A stretch of DNA of 64,000 bases from positions 62,001-126,000 of the forward strand of contig JBKPMR010000017.1 of the NCBI GenBank assembly GCA_046732255.1. Direction: 5' to 3'. This stretch comes from DATBLE01 sp046732255. GTDB taxonomy: Bacteria > Actinomycetota > Thermoleophilia > Gaiellales > Gaiellaceae. Below the pieces are notes generated by a model. The model saw only the letters and a list, made by a program, of their open reading frames with translations, was not told where the DNA came from and searched no databases. This document shows positions 14,893-23,938 of the stretch, piece by piece (position 1 is the first letter of the stretch; each line of letters opens with the position of its first letter). Both the position numbers and the translations under genes were made by a program.

Positions 14893-17433
14893 GTGCAGAC
14901 CACCGCCGAGCTGAGGGAGGGGTTCCTCTCGTTCTTCGAGGAGAAGGGGCACCTACGCTGCCCGTCGGCGTCGCTCATCCCGCGCGCCGACGATCATTCG
15001 ACCCTCATGACCAGCGCGGGCATGCAGCCGCAGATGCCCTTCTTCCTGGGCCGCGAGGCGCCCCCGGCGCCGACGACGACGACCGCGCAAAAGGTGTTCC
15101 GCACCGTCGACATCGACGAGGTCGGGCTCGACACCTTTCACCTGACCTTCTTCGAGATGATGGGCAACTTCTCGTTCGGCCAATACTTCAAGCAGGGCGC
15201 GATCGAGTACGCGACTGAGTTCATCCGCGACCGCCTGCGGCTCGATTGGGACCGAATCTGGGTCAGCGTCCACGCCGGTGACCCGGAGCTCGAGCTCGGT
15301 CCCGACCAGGAGGCGATCGACCTGTGGGAAGCGGTCGGCATGCCGCCCGAGCGGATCGTCCCGCTCCCCAGTTCGGAGAACTTCTGGTCGGTCGGCGGCC
15401 CGGGCCCGTGCGGGCCCGACTCGGAGATCTACTTCGACTGGGGCGAGCAGGTCGGGTGTGCCGGAGGCTGCCTCCCGGGCTGCGCCCGGTGCGAGCGGTT
15501 CCTGGAGTTCTGGAACCTCGTGTTCATGGCCTACGAGCTCCACCCCGACCGGACTCTGACCCCGCTGCCGAAGCAGAACATCGACACGGGCCTCGGCCTC
15601 GAGCGCGCCGCGCGGATCGTCCAGGGCGTCGCCTCCGTCTACGACACGGACGGCTACCAGCGGATCATGGGCTGGATCGAGGAGACCTCGGGCGTCGCGT
15701 ACGGCGATTCGCCCGACGCGACCAAGGCCCACCGCGTGCTCGCCGACCACGGGCGCGGCATGGCCTTCCTGGCCGGGGAGGGGATCACGCCGTCGAACGA
15801 AGGGCGCGGCTACGTGCTGCGCCGGATCGTCCGCCGCGCGATCCAGCACGGTCTGCGGATCGGCATGGAGGCTCCGTTCGTCGCCGACCTCGCCGGCACC
15901 GTGATCGAGCAGATGGTCGACGCCTACCCGGAGCTGGAGGACAACCGCGACCAGATCACCCGCGTCCTCACCGCGGAGGAGGAGCGGTTCTCGGAGACGC
16001 TCCACCGCGGCATGAAGCTGTTCGAGGAGGCGGCCGGCGGCGGCGCGATCTCCGGTGCGGATGCGTTCACGCTCCAGGCGACCTACGGGTTCCCGATCGA
16101 GCTGACGCTCGAGCTCGCCCGCGAGCGTGGGATTCCGGTCGACGAGGACGAGTACGAGCGCGAGATGGACCGCCACCGGGAGATCTCGCGCGCAGGCGGC
16201 GGCAAGGGCGAGCTGCAGCAGGCGGCCGACTTTGCCCGTGCGGCGGGGTTTACGACCGAGTTCGTCGGCTGGGAGAAGACGGACGTGCTCACCCAGATCG
16301 GCGCGCTGGAGGAGGTCGGCGAGGGTCTGTTCCTGGCGAAGCTGCGCGAGTCGCCGTTCTATCCCGAGGGCGGCGGCCAGGTGACCGATGCCGGGGAGCT
16401 CCTGAAGGACGACGGAGCGCAAGCCACGCTACGGGCCGCGTACCGGATCGAAGACGACCAGGCGCTCCTGTTCGAGGGTGAGGGTTTCTCGGCCGGCGAC
16501 CGGGTCCGGGCGGTCGTGCCGTGGAACGTCCGCTTCCCGACGATGGCGAACCACACCGCCACGCACCTCCTGCACGAGTCACTGCGCGCCGTGCTCGGGG
16601 AGCACGTGCATCAGGCCGGCTCGGCGGTCCGGCCGGACAAGCTGCGGTTCGACTTCACTCATCCCCAGGCGCTGAGCTCCGAGGAGCGAGAGGCGGTCGA
16701 GCGGCGCGTCAACCAGGCGATCTTCGAGAACCACCCGGTCCGGACGTTCATCGTCCCGATCGCCGAGGCCCGCAAACTCGGCGCGATGATGCTGTTCGGC
16801 GAGAAGTACGGCGACGAGGTTCGCGTCGTCGAGGTCGAGGGCGTCTCGCGCGAGCTCTGCGGGGGTACGCACGTGCGGACGACCGCCGAGATCGGTCCCT
16901 TCGTGGTCCTCTCCGAGGGATCGGTCGGCTCCGGTGCGCGGCGGATCGAAGCGGTCACGGCCGGCGAGGCATTCGCGCTGCTCCGCGCGAGGGCCGACGA
17001 GGCCGAGAAGCTGCGCCGCGAGCTGGAGCGGGCGCGGAAGGAGGCCAAGAGGCCCGCCCAGCGGGCGGAGGCCGAGTTCGACGTCCGTGCCCGCGAGCAG
17101 GACGTAGTCGTCGTCGAGGCCAAGGGCGTGACGGGCGGCGACCTTCGAGACCTGACCGACCGGATCCGCCAGCAGGAGGGAGCGGCGGCGGTGCTGGCCG
17201 GATCGACCGACGACGGCCGCGCGTTCCTCGTGTTCAACCTCGACCAGTCGCTCGCCGACCGCGGCATCGACGCAGTCGCCCTCGTCCGCGACGCGGCCAA
17301 GCGGATCCAGGGCGGCGGTGGGGGGCGGCCGACGCTCGCCGAGGCCGGCGGGAAGAATCCCGAGGCGCTCGGCGAGGCGCTCGACGCGGCGAAGGACGCG
17401 CTGCTCGGGAAGCTGGCTCGGGGACAGGATTAA
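14893..17433 (+). CDS. alaS: alanine-tRNA ligase
   Basis: Charges tRNA-Ala and edits mischarged Ser/Gly. 846 aa: class II catalytic core (TTFFEMMGNFSFG-like segment, here TFFEMMGNFSFG), tRNA-recognition region, editing domain with zinc ligands HTATH (near 554) and CGGTH (near 656), and a shortened C-Ala domain rich in Glu/Arg helices. The start is GTG 14893, directly after the -10 element. The stop codon TAA sits in the loop of a perfect 14-bp palindrome, so the last residues (LARGQD) are encoded by that repeat. Confidence 0.96.
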   Translation: MQTTAELREGFLSFFEEKGHLRCPSASLIPRADDHSTLMTSAGMQPQMPFFLGREAPPAPTTTTAQKVFRTVDIDEVGLDTFHLTFFEMMGNFSFGQYFKQGAIEYATEFIRDRLRLDWDRIWVSVHAGDPELELGPDQEAIDLWEAVGMPPERIVPLPSSENFWSVGGPGPCGPDSEIYFDWGEQVGCAGGCLPGCARCERFLEFWNLVFMAYELHPDRTLTPLPKQNIDTGLGLERAARIVQGVASVYDTDGYQRIMGWIEETSGVAYGDSPDATKAHRVLADHGRGMAFLAGEGITPSNEGRGYVLRRIVRRAIQHGLRIGMEAPFVADLAGTVIEQMVDAYPELEDNRDQITRVLTAEEERFSETLHRGMKLFEEAAGGGAISGADAFTLQATYGFPIELTLELARERGIPVDEDEYEREMDRHREISRAGGGKGELQQAADFARAAGFTTEFVGWEKTDVLTQIGALEEVGEGLFLAKLRESPFYPEGGGQVTDAGELLKDDGAQATLRAAYRIEDDQALLFEGEGFSAGDRVRAVVPWNVRFPTMANHTATHLLHESLRAVLGEHVHQAGSAVRPDKLRFDFTHPQALSSEEREAVERRVNQAIFENHPVRTFIVPIAEARKLGAMMLFGEKYGDEVRVVEVEGVSRELCGGTHVRTTAEIGPFVVLSEGSVGSGARRIEAVTAGEAFALLRARADEAEKLRRELERARKEAKRPAQRAEAEFDVRAREQDVVVVEAKGVTGGDLRDLTDRIRQQEGAAAVLAGSTDDGRAFLVFNLDQSLADRGIDAVALVRDAAKRIQGGGGGRPTLAEAGGKNPEALGEALDAAKDALLGKLARGQD

Positions 17434-17447
17434 ATCCTGTCCCCGAG
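17417..17447. repeat. perfect palindrome spanning the alaS stop (GGGGACAGG family)
   Basis: CTCGGGGACAGGAT (17417-17430) and its exact complement (17434-17447) flank TAA, the alaS stop. The stem could act as a terminator or attenuator, ending 9 nt before ruvX. The core GGGGACAGG recurs at 44228-44323 and 60646-60699. Confidence 0.8.
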
Positions 17448-17456
17448 GCGATCTGC

Positions 17457-17840
17457 ATGAGGGTGCTGGCGCTCGACTACGGCTCGGCCCGAACCGGCGT
17501 GGCCGTCTCCGATCCGACCGGCACGCTCGCCCGGCCCCTCTGCACCGTTGAGCAAGCCGCGAGCGACGCCGGGCTGGCACGGCTCGTTGAGCTCGCCCGC
17601 GAGGAAGGAGCCGAGCGGATCGTCGTCGGGCTCCCGCTGACCCTGCGGGGCGAAGAAGGTCTCCAGGCGGAGGAGACGATGCGGTTCGTCGACCGGTTGC
17701 GCGCAGTCGTCGACGTCCCCGTGGAGACGTTCGACGAGCGCTTCACGACCGCCCTGGCGGGGCCGGGCGAGGGTGACGACGCCCGCGCGGCCGCCCACCT
17801 CCTGTCCGGCTACCTCGAGTGGTCGAGGAGCCGACGCTGA
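17457..17840 (+). CDS. ruvX: putative pre-16S rRNA nuclease / Holliday junction resolvase-like (YqgF)
   Basis: RNase H-fold nuclease thought to process the 5' end of 16S rRNA. 127 aa, about ten residues shorter than usual. Family motifs: LALDYGSARTGVAVSD (first catalytic Asp), IVVGLPLTLRG, ETFDERFTTALA and DDARAAAHLLSGYLEW (last Asp). The loop normally between DER and the final helix is reduced to GPGEG. ATG 17457 follows the alaS palindrome. The order alaS-ruvX-mltG-aroE is conserved in Mycobacterium. Confidence 0.88.
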   Translation: MRVLALDYGSARTGVAVSDPTGTLARPLCTVEQAASDAGLARLVELAREEGAERIVVGLPLTLRGEEGLQAEETMRFVDRLRAVVDVPVETFDERFTTALAGPGEGDDARAAAHLLSGYLEWSRSRR

Positions 17841-18682
17841 GCCGACGGCCGACACCTCGGCAGATCTACCGGCGGAGGGTGGTCGCGCTGATCGTCGTGG
17901 CCGCCCTCTTCGGCGGCTGCGCGTTGGCCGCATATGCCGTCGTGCGAAGCCAGGACGACTCGACCGCCCAGCCGACGACGACGGTTGCCGCCCCGAAGCA
18001 GATCCGCGTCACGTTCCCGGAAGGCCTGACCGTGCGCGAGATGGCGAGCGTGGCGGGCCGGCGCAGCCGTCTGATCACTGCGCCCGGGTATATCGGGGCC
18101 GCCGGGAACGCGCAGCTCCCGGCAGGGTTCGGCAAGCCGTCCTCGCCGGAGGGCTTCCTCTTCCCGGACACGTACTTCCTATTCGCGACCGACCCGGCCC
18201 GCGCGCTCGTCGAGAAGCAGGTGGAGAACTTCCGTGCCAAGTGGAGCACCGTCGATCTGGGGTACGCGCGTACCAAGAACCTGACCCCGTACGACGTCCT
18301 GATCATCGCCTCGATGATCGAGAAGGAGGTCGTCGTCCCGAAGGAGCGGCGCCTGGTCGCGGCCGTGATCTACAACCGGCTGCATGCCCGCATGCCGCTC
18401 GGCATCGACGCGACGCTTCGCTACGGGCTCGGAATCCCGCCGACGCAGGCGATCACGAAGACCGACCTGGCATCGGACTCGCCGTACAACTCGCGGAAGC
18501 TCCAGGGCCTGCCGCCGACCCCGATCGCGAACCCCGGACTTGCCTCGATGCAGGCTGCAGCGCACCCGGCGAAGGTCGACTACCTCTACTTCGTCCGGAA
18601 GCCTGACTGCCGGAGCCACTTCTTCACCGCCAGCATCGAGGAGTTCGACTCCTATACACGTGAGGGCGTGACGAATTGCTGA
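17819..18682 (+). CDS. mltG: endolytic murein transglycosylase (YceG/MltG-like)
   Basis: Cuts nascent glycan strands at the membrane. 287 aa, shorter than the usual 340: one N-terminal membrane helix (about 21-43), then a reduced LysM-like part (IRVTFPEGLTVREMASV) and the catalytic YceG domain with PEGFLFPDTY, IIASMIEKEV (catalytic Glu), AVIYNRL and LGIDATLRYGLG. It starts at GTG 17819, overlapping ruvX by 22 bases, and overlaps aroE. Confidence 0.9.
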   Translation: MVEEPTLSRRPTPRQIYRRRVVALIVVAALFGGCALAAYAVVRSQDDSTAQPTTTVAAPKQIRVTFPEGLTVREMASVAGRRSRLITAPGYIGAAGNAQLPAGFGKPSSPEGFLFPDTYFLFATDPARALVEKQVENFRAKWSTVDLGYARTKNLTPYDVLIIASMIEKEVVVPKERRLVAAVIYNRLHARMPLGIDATLRYGLGIPPTQAITKTDLASDSPYNSRKLQGLPPTPIANPGLASMQAAAHPAKVDYLYFVRKPDCRSHFFTASIEEFDSYTREGVTNC

Positions 18683-19359
18683 GCGGGCGAACGACGCTGG
18701 TTGGCCTGATCGGCAACCCGGTCGAGCACTCGTTGTCGCCGGCGATGCAGAACGCCGCCTTCGCCGCCCGCGGGCTCGACTGGGCCTATCTGCCGCTGCT
18801 CGTCGAGGACGGCCGGGTCGAGGACGCGGTGCGCGGGCTGGTCGCGCTCGGCTTCGCCGGCGCGAACGTGACCGCGCCGTACAAGCTCGAGGTCGCCAGG
18901 CTGTGCGAGACGAGGCTTGAGTCGGTGAACACGCTCGTCGTAGAGGACGGACGGCTCGTCGGCTACTCGACTGACGCCGCCATCGTTCGCGGCATGACGG
19001 TCGAGCGGCCCGTAATCCTCGGCGACGGCGGCTCGGCGGTCGCGTTCCGCGAGGCGCTCCCGCACGCGCGACAGTTCGCGCGGAAGGGCGACTGGCCGCC
19101 CGACGCCGCCGACGCGGATTTGGTGGTCAACGCGACCGCCGCTCGCGACGAGGTGCTCGTCAAGCTCGGCCGTGGGCAGGCGCTGGTCGACCTCCCGTAC
19201 CCGGAGACGGCAACCGCGCGGGCTGCCCGCGAGGCCGGGGCGACGGTCGTGACCGGGCTCGAGGTGCTCGTCGCCCAGGGCCGGGCGTCGTTCGAGCTCT
19301 GGACCGGGATGCCGGCACCTGTTGAGGTCATGTGCACGGCCATAGGCTTTCCGCCATGA
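18676..19359 (+). CDS. aroE: shikimate dehydrogenase (compact)
   Basis: Reduces 3-dehydroshikimate to shikimate. 227 aa against the usual 270. Substrate site is intact: GNPVEHSLSPAMQN, NVTAPYK (catalytic Lys) and GYSTDA (catalytic Asp), and the C-terminal GLEVLVAQGRASFELWTG is standard. The nucleotide half is cut down: after LGDGGSAVAF the usual NRT segment that selects NADPH is replaced by ARKG. Cofactor preference may differ. The start is TTG 18676, overlapping mltG; it overlaps aroC as ATGA. Confidence 0.88.
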   Translation: MLSGRTTLVGLIGNPVEHSLSPAMQNAAFAARGLDWAYLPLLVEDGRVEDAVRGLVALGFAGANVTAPYKLEVARLCETRLESVNTLVVEDGRLVGYSTDAAIVRGMTVERPVILGDGGSAVAFREALPHARQFARKGDWPPDAADADLVVNATAARDEVLVKLGRGQALVDLPYPETATARAAREAGATVVTGLEVLVAQGRASFELWTGMPAPVEVMCTAIGFPP

Positions 19360-20447
19360 GTCTCATTCTCGTCACGGCCGGCGAGTCGCACGGGCCTGCC
19401 CTGGTTGCCATCGTCAGCGGCCTGCCGGCCGGGCTGGAGCTCGACAAGGCCGCGATCGACGCCGACCTGCGCCGCCGCCAGCAGGGCTACGGGCGGAGCC
19501 CGCGCCAGCAGATCGAGACCGACGAAGTGGTCGTCTACGCCGGGCTTCGGCACGGCCGGACGCTCGGCACGCCGCTCGCGCTCGTGGTCGAGAACCGCGA
19601 CCACAAGAACTGGACGTGGGGGATGAGCCCGTGGCCGCCCGAAGGCGACCCGCCGCCCGGCGGCAAGGGGAAGGAGCCGGTGACGCTGCCCCGCCCGGGC
19701 CACGCCGACCTGGCCGGGGTCCTCAAGTACGGGCTCGCCGACGTCCGCGACGCTCTCGAGCGGGCCAGCGCGCGGCATACGGCGGTCGTGGTCGCCGCGG
19801 GTGCGGTCGCGAAGGCGCTCCTCGGCGAGATCGGGATCGAGGTCGCCGGGTCCGTCGTCGGAGGCGACCTCGAGGAGCGGGTCGACGAGGCGCGCGCCGC
19901 GCGCGACACGGTCGGCGGCGTCGTCGAGGTGCGCGCGACCGGCGTCCCGCCGGGCCTAGGCTCGTACGCCTCGCGCGACCAGCGCCTCGACGCCCGCCTC
20001 GCGGGTGCGCTGATGGGAATCCAGGCGGTGAAGGGGGTCGAGATCGGCGACGGGTTCGATCTCGCCGGGCGGCGCGGCTCGGAGGCGCACGACGAGATCT
20101 ACCGCGACGGGCGCGGCTTCTACCGGGAGACGAACCACGCCGGCGGGATCGAGGCGGGCATCTCGAACGGAGAGCAGATCGTCGTCCGGGCGGCGATGAA
20201 GCCGCTGCCGACGCTGATGAAGCCGCTCCGGTCGGTCGATCTGGCCACGGGCGAGCCGGCCGAGGCGCTCGTCGAGCGGAGCGACACTGCGGCCGTCGAG
20301 GCGCTCGCGGTGGTCGTCGAGGCGTCGGTCGCATTCGAGCTCGCCCGGGCTGCGCGAGAGAAGTTCGGCGGAGACGCGCTCGCCGACTTCGTCGGCGCGT
20401 ACCAGGCCTACCGCGGGCGGATCGATTGGCAGCCACGCACGCCCTAG
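19356..20447 (+). CDS. aroC: chorismate synthase
   Basis: Last step to chorismate, FMN dependent. 363 aa with TAGESHGPALVAIVSGLPAG at the N-terminus, GYGRSPRQQIETD, RPGHADLAGVLKYG, RDALERASARHTAVVVAAGAVAK and SNGEQIVVRAAMKPLPT, all diagnostic. ATG 19356 overlaps the aroE stop; an upstream in-frame ATG at 19332 is less likely because it lies inside aroE. Confidence 0.96.
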   Translation: MSLILVTAGESHGPALVAIVSGLPAGLELDKAAIDADLRRRQQGYGRSPRQQIETDEVVVYAGLRHGRTLGTPLALVVENRDHKNWTWGMSPWPPEGDPPPGGKGKEPVTLPRPGHADLAGVLKYGLADVRDALERASARHTAVVVAAGAVAKALLGEIGIEVAGSVVGGDLEERVDEARAARDTVGGVVEVRATGVPPGLGSYASRDQRLDARLAGALMGIQAVKGVEIGDGFDLAGRRGSEAHDEIYRDGRGFYRETNHAGGIEAGISNGEQIVVRAAMKPLPTLMKPLRSVDLATGEPAEALVERSDTAAVEALAVVVEASVAFELARAAREKFGGDALADFVGAYQAYRGRIDWQPRTP

Positions 20448-21832
20448 GCCGCCATCTCGCGCTGGTCGGCTTCATGGGAGTCGGCAAGACGACGCTCGGA
20501 CAGGAAGTCGCCGAGCGGATCGGCCGGCGGTTCCTCGACCTCGACCGCGAGATCGAGCGCGATGCCGGATCGACGATCCCGGAGATCTTCACCCGGCGGG
20601 GCGAGGCGGAGTTCCGCGAGCTCGAGCAGGTTGCGGCGATCGAGGTGCTCAGGTCCGAGAAGGCCGGCGTGGTCGCGATGGGGGGCGGTGCCGTGAAGAG
20701 CCCGGCGATTCGCAAGGCGCTCCGCGAGCACGCGCTGACCGTGTATCTGGAAGTCGACCCGGCGGTGGCCTGGGAGCGTGTCGGCGGAAACGGACGTCCA
20801 CTCGCACAGGACGAGGACTCGTTCCGTGCCCTCTACGAGGAACGGCAGGCGCTCTACCGCGAGACGGCCGACGCGGTCGCGGCCGACGTCGAGGGAATCG
20901 TGCTCGCGGCCGCCGGCATCCACGTCGGCGTCGGCGCGCTCGAGCAGCTGGGCGAGCTCGTCCCGGGCGAGGGCGAGGTGGCGCTGATCGCGGACGCTCA
21001 CGTGTCCGGGATCCACGGCATGGACGCCCAGCTCGCACTCGGGCCCCGGCTCGCCTCCACCCACGAGGTGCAGGGGAAGACCGCCGACGACCTTGCGAGG
21101 CTCTGGCGCTCGCTCCGGCTCGACCGGTCGGGGACGGTCGTCGCCCTCGGCGGGGGCACGACCACCGACCTCGCCGGGTTCGCAGCGGCGACGTACATGC
21201 GCGGCGTCGACTGGGTTGCCGTGCCGACGTCGCTCGTCGGCCAGGTGGACGCGGCGATCGGCGGAAAGACGGCCGTCGACCTTCCGGAGGCCAAGAATCT
21301 CGTCGGCGCGTTCAACTGGCCGGTGAGGACGATCGTCGACCCGGCGCTCCTCGCCACGCTCCCCGAGGCAGAGCGCCTGAACGGCATGGCGGAGGTCGTG
21401 AAGACCGGCCTGCTTGCGGGCGAGCAGCTCTGGGAGCTTGCCGACGAGGAGCTCGTCCGCCGCTGCGCCGCCTACAAGGCCGCGCTCTGCCTGCGCGATC
21501 CGCAGGATCGCGGGCCGCGCCATGCGCTCAACCTCGGCCACACCTTTGGGCACGCGCTCGAGGCGGCGTCCGACTACCGGCTGCCGCACGGGCGGGCGGT
21601 CGCACTCGGCCTGCTCGCTGCGCTCCGCCTGTCGGGACGTGACACGAAGCCGGTCGAGGAAGTGCTCGCGCCTGAACCCGTGCAGGTCGACCGCGATCGC
21701 GCCTGGGAGGCGCTGCTCCGCGACAAGAAGGGACGGCTGCGGATCGTCCTGCTGGGCGACGACGGCGCTCGCGAGGAAGAGCTGCCCGAGGCGGACGTGC
21801 GGGCGGCACTGAACGAGCTGATCGCCGACTAG
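20426..21832 (+). CDS. aroKB: bifunctional shikimate kinase / 3-dehydroquinate synthase
   Basis: Fusion of two shikimate-pathway enzymes, 468 aa. Residues 9-170 are shikimate kinase: Walker A GFMGVGKTT (15-23), DLDREIERDAG, FRELE, GGGAVKSP. Residues from about 172 are AroB: GGGTTTDLAGFAAATYMRG, VPTSLVGQVDAAIGGKTAVD, EVVKTGLL, and the zinc ligands in NLGHTFGHALE and PHGRAVALG. The AroB half is about 50 residues shorter than free AroB. No start separates the halves. TTG 20426 overlaps the end of aroC. Confidence 0.92.
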   Translation: MAATHALGRHLALVGFMGVGKTTLGQEVAERIGRRFLDLDREIERDAGSTIPEIFTRRGEAEFRELEQVAAIEVLRSEKAGVVAMGGGAVKSPAIRKALREHALTVYLEVDPAVAWERVGGNGRPLAQDEDSFRALYEERQALYRETADAVAADVEGIVLAAAGIHVGVGALEQLGELVPGEGEVALIADAHVSGIHGMDAQLALGPRLASTHEVQGKTADDLARLWRSLRLDRSGTVVALGGGTTTDLAGFAAATYMRGVDWVAVPTSLVGQVDAAIGGKTAVDLPEAKNLVGAFNWPVRTIVDPALLATLPEAERLNGMAEVVKTGLLAGEQLWELADEELVRRCAAYKAALCLRDPQDRGPRHALNLGHTFGHALEAASDYRLPHGRAVALGLLAALRLSGRDTKPVEEVLAPEPVQVDRDRAWEALLRDKKGRLRIVLLGDDGAREEELPEADVRAALNELIAD

Positions 21833-21838
21833 ACGAAT

Positions 21839-21866
21839 TTGACTTTCGGCAGCTCCGGGTTAACGC
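21839..21866 (+). promoter_or_regulatory. sigma-70-like promoter for the BNR protein
   Basis: TTGACT (21839-21844), a 16-bp spacer and TAACGC (21861-21866), leaving a leader of about 50 nt. Unlike neighbouring genes it is not leaderless. Confidence 0.45.
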
Positions 21867-21922
21867 TCCCGCGGTCCAGTAAGGCGCGTGCGGCACGCCT
21901 CGTAGCAAGGGGGAGGTTTGTC

Positions 21923-23458
21923 ATGAGCGTGGCAAGGAACGTTCTGCTCGCGCTGGCAGTGACGGCAGTTTTCTGCGCACTGGCAACCGGCGCGAGCGCG
22001 GGGATCTTCACGGTGGCGCCGCTGTCACTTGCGTCCGGGCCGAGTCCCTTCGCCGGTTGCACCGCCGGGGCGGCACCCGGCAGCGTCCTGTATCCGAACG
22101 CGGAAGAGGAGCCGTGGGTCGACGTGAACCCGCTGAACCCTCTCAATCTGATTGCAGTCTGGCAGCAAGACCGCTGGTCGGACGGCGGCGCCCATGGTCT
22201 CGTCACCGCGGTCACCTTCAACGGCGGCCAGACGTGGACGCGTACGTTCCCGCACTTCAGCACGTGTGCGGGCGGGACGGTCGCGAACGGCGGCGCGTAC
22301 GAGCGTGCGTCGGATCCGTGGGTGTCGTTCGGTCCCGACGGGACGGCGTACCAGGTCAGCCTCTCGTTCGACGCGAGCGACAGCGTGAATGCGGTGCTCG
22401 GAAGCCGTTCGACGGACGGTGGGCTCACATGGAGCGAGCCGTGGACGATCATCCGGGACTCCGGCGACCGCGACGCCGCGTACGCGTTCAACGACAAGGA
22501 GTCCGTCACCGCCGACCGATTGACGCCTGGGTATGCATACGCGGTCTGGGATCGCTTCGTGACGCCGAGTGGAAACTCACGCGCGAGCATCGAGGGCGCG
22601 ATCCACTCGCGCGCGTTCCGCGAGCCGATCTGGTTCTCGCGAACGACCGACGGCGGCACGACGTGGGAGCCGGCACGGAACATCTACGACCGCAGCGAGT
22701 TCAACGGCACGATCGGCAGTCAGATTCTCGTTGCGAAGAACGGTGACCTGCTCGACTTCTTCGACGAGTTCTTCATCCACAAGAACGCGGACAAGTCCCG
22801 CGGTGAGTGGATGTCGCTCATTCGCTCCACGGACAAGGGTGTGACATGGTCGAAGGTGTCGACGAAGCTCGCACCGAGCCTCGAGCGGGTGGCGTTCGAT
22901 CCCGATACCGGACGCAACATCCGCGCCGAGGGCGGGCTGCCCGAGGTGGCGATCGACCAGACGAGCGGCGCCCTCTACGTGGTCTGGCAGGACGCGAGCT
23001 TCAGTGGGGTGGACGAGATCGCGTTTTCGATGTCGACCGACAACGGGCAGACGTGGTCGATGCCGATCAAGGTCAACCAGACGCCGCGTAGCTCGACGGC
23101 CGCGAACCAGCAGGCATTCGTTGCGGGCGTCCACGTCACTCCGGACGGCACCGTTGGCGTGACGTACTACGACTTCCGGAACAACGACCCGAGTCCGGGC
23201 GTTCCGACGGACTACTGGATCGTGCATTGCCACGCTGACTGCACGAACCCGGCGAGCTGGAACGGGAACGAAAACCGGCTGACGACGACGTCATTCGACA
23301 TCGAGCAGGCGCCGGCTGCCCGCGGGCCGTTCGGCTACTTCCTCGGCGAGTACGAGGGTCTGACCAACATCGGCAACTCCTTCGCGCCGGTGTTCGTCTC
23401 GGTGAACAACGGCGATCCGGCGAATCGTACGGACGTCTTCGCCACAACGGTCGGCTGA
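21923..23458 (+). CDS. secreted BNR-repeat (sialidase-fold) protein
   Basis: 511 aa with a signal peptide (MSVARNVLLALAVTAVF to ATGASA) and a beta-propeller with repeated Asp-box-like turns: STDGGLTWSE, TTDGGTTWEP, STDKGVTWSK and STDNGQTWSM. This fold occurs in sialidases and in non-enzymatic exported proteins; the sialidase Arg triad is not evident, so activity is uncertain. It has a strong ribosome binding site (GGGGGAGG at 21909) and its own promoter, and sits inside the aro cluster between aroKB and aroQ. It looks like a later insertion. Confidence 0.85.
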   Translation: MSVARNVLLALAVTAVFCALATGASAGIFTVAPLSLASGPSPFAGCTAGAAPGSVLYPNAEEEPWVDVNPLNPLNLIAVWQQDRWSDGGAHGLVTAVTFNGGQTWTRTFPHFSTCAGGTVANGGAYERASDPWVSFGPDGTAYQVSLSFDASDSVNAVLGSRSTDGGLTWSEPWTIIRDSGDRDAAYAFNDKESVTADRLTPGYAYAVWDRFVTPSGNSRASIEGAIHSRAFREPIWFSRTTDGGTTWEPARNIYDRSEFNGTIGSQILVAKNGDLLDFFDEFFIHKNADKSRGEWMSLIRSTDKGVTWSKVSTKLAPSLERVAFDPDTGRNIRAEGGLPEVAIDQTSGALYVVWQDASFSGVDEIAFSMSTDNGQTWSMPIKVNQTPRSSTAANQQAFVAGVHVTPDGTVGVTYYDFRNNDPSPGVPTDYWIVHCHADCTNPASWNGNENRLTTTSFDIEQAPAARGPFGYFLGEYEGLTNIGNSFAPVFVSVNNGDPANRTDVFATTVG

Positions 23459-23463
23459 CCGCA

Positions 23464-23493
23464 AAGCGGGGCCTGCGGCGGCGGGCCCCGCTT
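23464..23493 (+). terminator. hairpin after the BNR protein
   Basis: AAGCGGGGCC (23464-23473) pairs with GGCCCCGCTT (23484-23493) around a 10-nt loop, 6 bases after the stop. There is no U tract. Confidence 0.6.
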
Positions 23494-23497
23494 CGCA

Positions 23498-23503
23498 TAA
23501 GGT
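23498..23503 (+). promoter_or_regulatory. -10 element TAAGGT for aroQ
   Basis: TAAGGT ends 6 nt before the aroQ GTG, giving a leaderless start just after the terminator. Confidence 0.5.
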
Positions 23504-23509
23504 CAGCGC

Positions 23510-23938
23510 GTGCAGGTGGACGTTCTCAACGGGGTGAACCTCGACGTCGTCGGGCGCAGGAACCCCGAGCTCTACGGCGGTCTCGGGCTCGAGCAGCTCG
23601 AGACCAGGATCTACGAGTGGGGGAAGGAGCTCGACCTGCGCGTGCGCTGCCGGCAGACGAACAGCGAGGGCCAGTACGTCGACTGGTGCCACGAGGCGCT
23701 CGACTCGGCCGAGGGCGTCGTCCTCAACCCGGCTGCATGGACGCACTACAGCTACGCGATCCGCGACGCCGTCGAGCTCTTCACCGTGCCCGTCGTCGAG
23801 GTCCACCTTTCGAACGTGGAGGAACGCGAGGAGTGGCGGCAGGTTTCGTTGATCGCCGACTTCGCGGCGAAGCGGGTGATCGGCAAGGGGCCGGACGGCT
23901 ACCGCGAGGCGCTCGAGTTCCTGGCGGGGCAGCGGTGA
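23510..23938 (+). CDS. aroQ: type II 3-dehydroquinate dehydratase
   Basis: Forms 3-dehydroshikimate. 142 aa, usual size. LNGVNLDVVGRRNPELYGG holds the catalytic Tyr and Arg region, RQTNSEGQYVDW, LNPAAWTHYSYAIRDA holds the Asn and first His, and VEVHLSN the catalytic His. Together with aroE, aroC and aroKB it covers five steps of the pathway. Its stop overlaps the peptidase start (GTGA). Confidence 0.95.
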   Translation: MQVDVLNGVNLDVVGRRNPELYGGLGLEQLETRIYEWGKELDLRVRCRQTNSEGQYVDWCHEALDSAEGVVLNPAAWTHYSYAIRDAVELFTVPVVEVHLSNVEEREEWRQVSLIADFAAKRVIGKGPDGYREALEFLAGQR

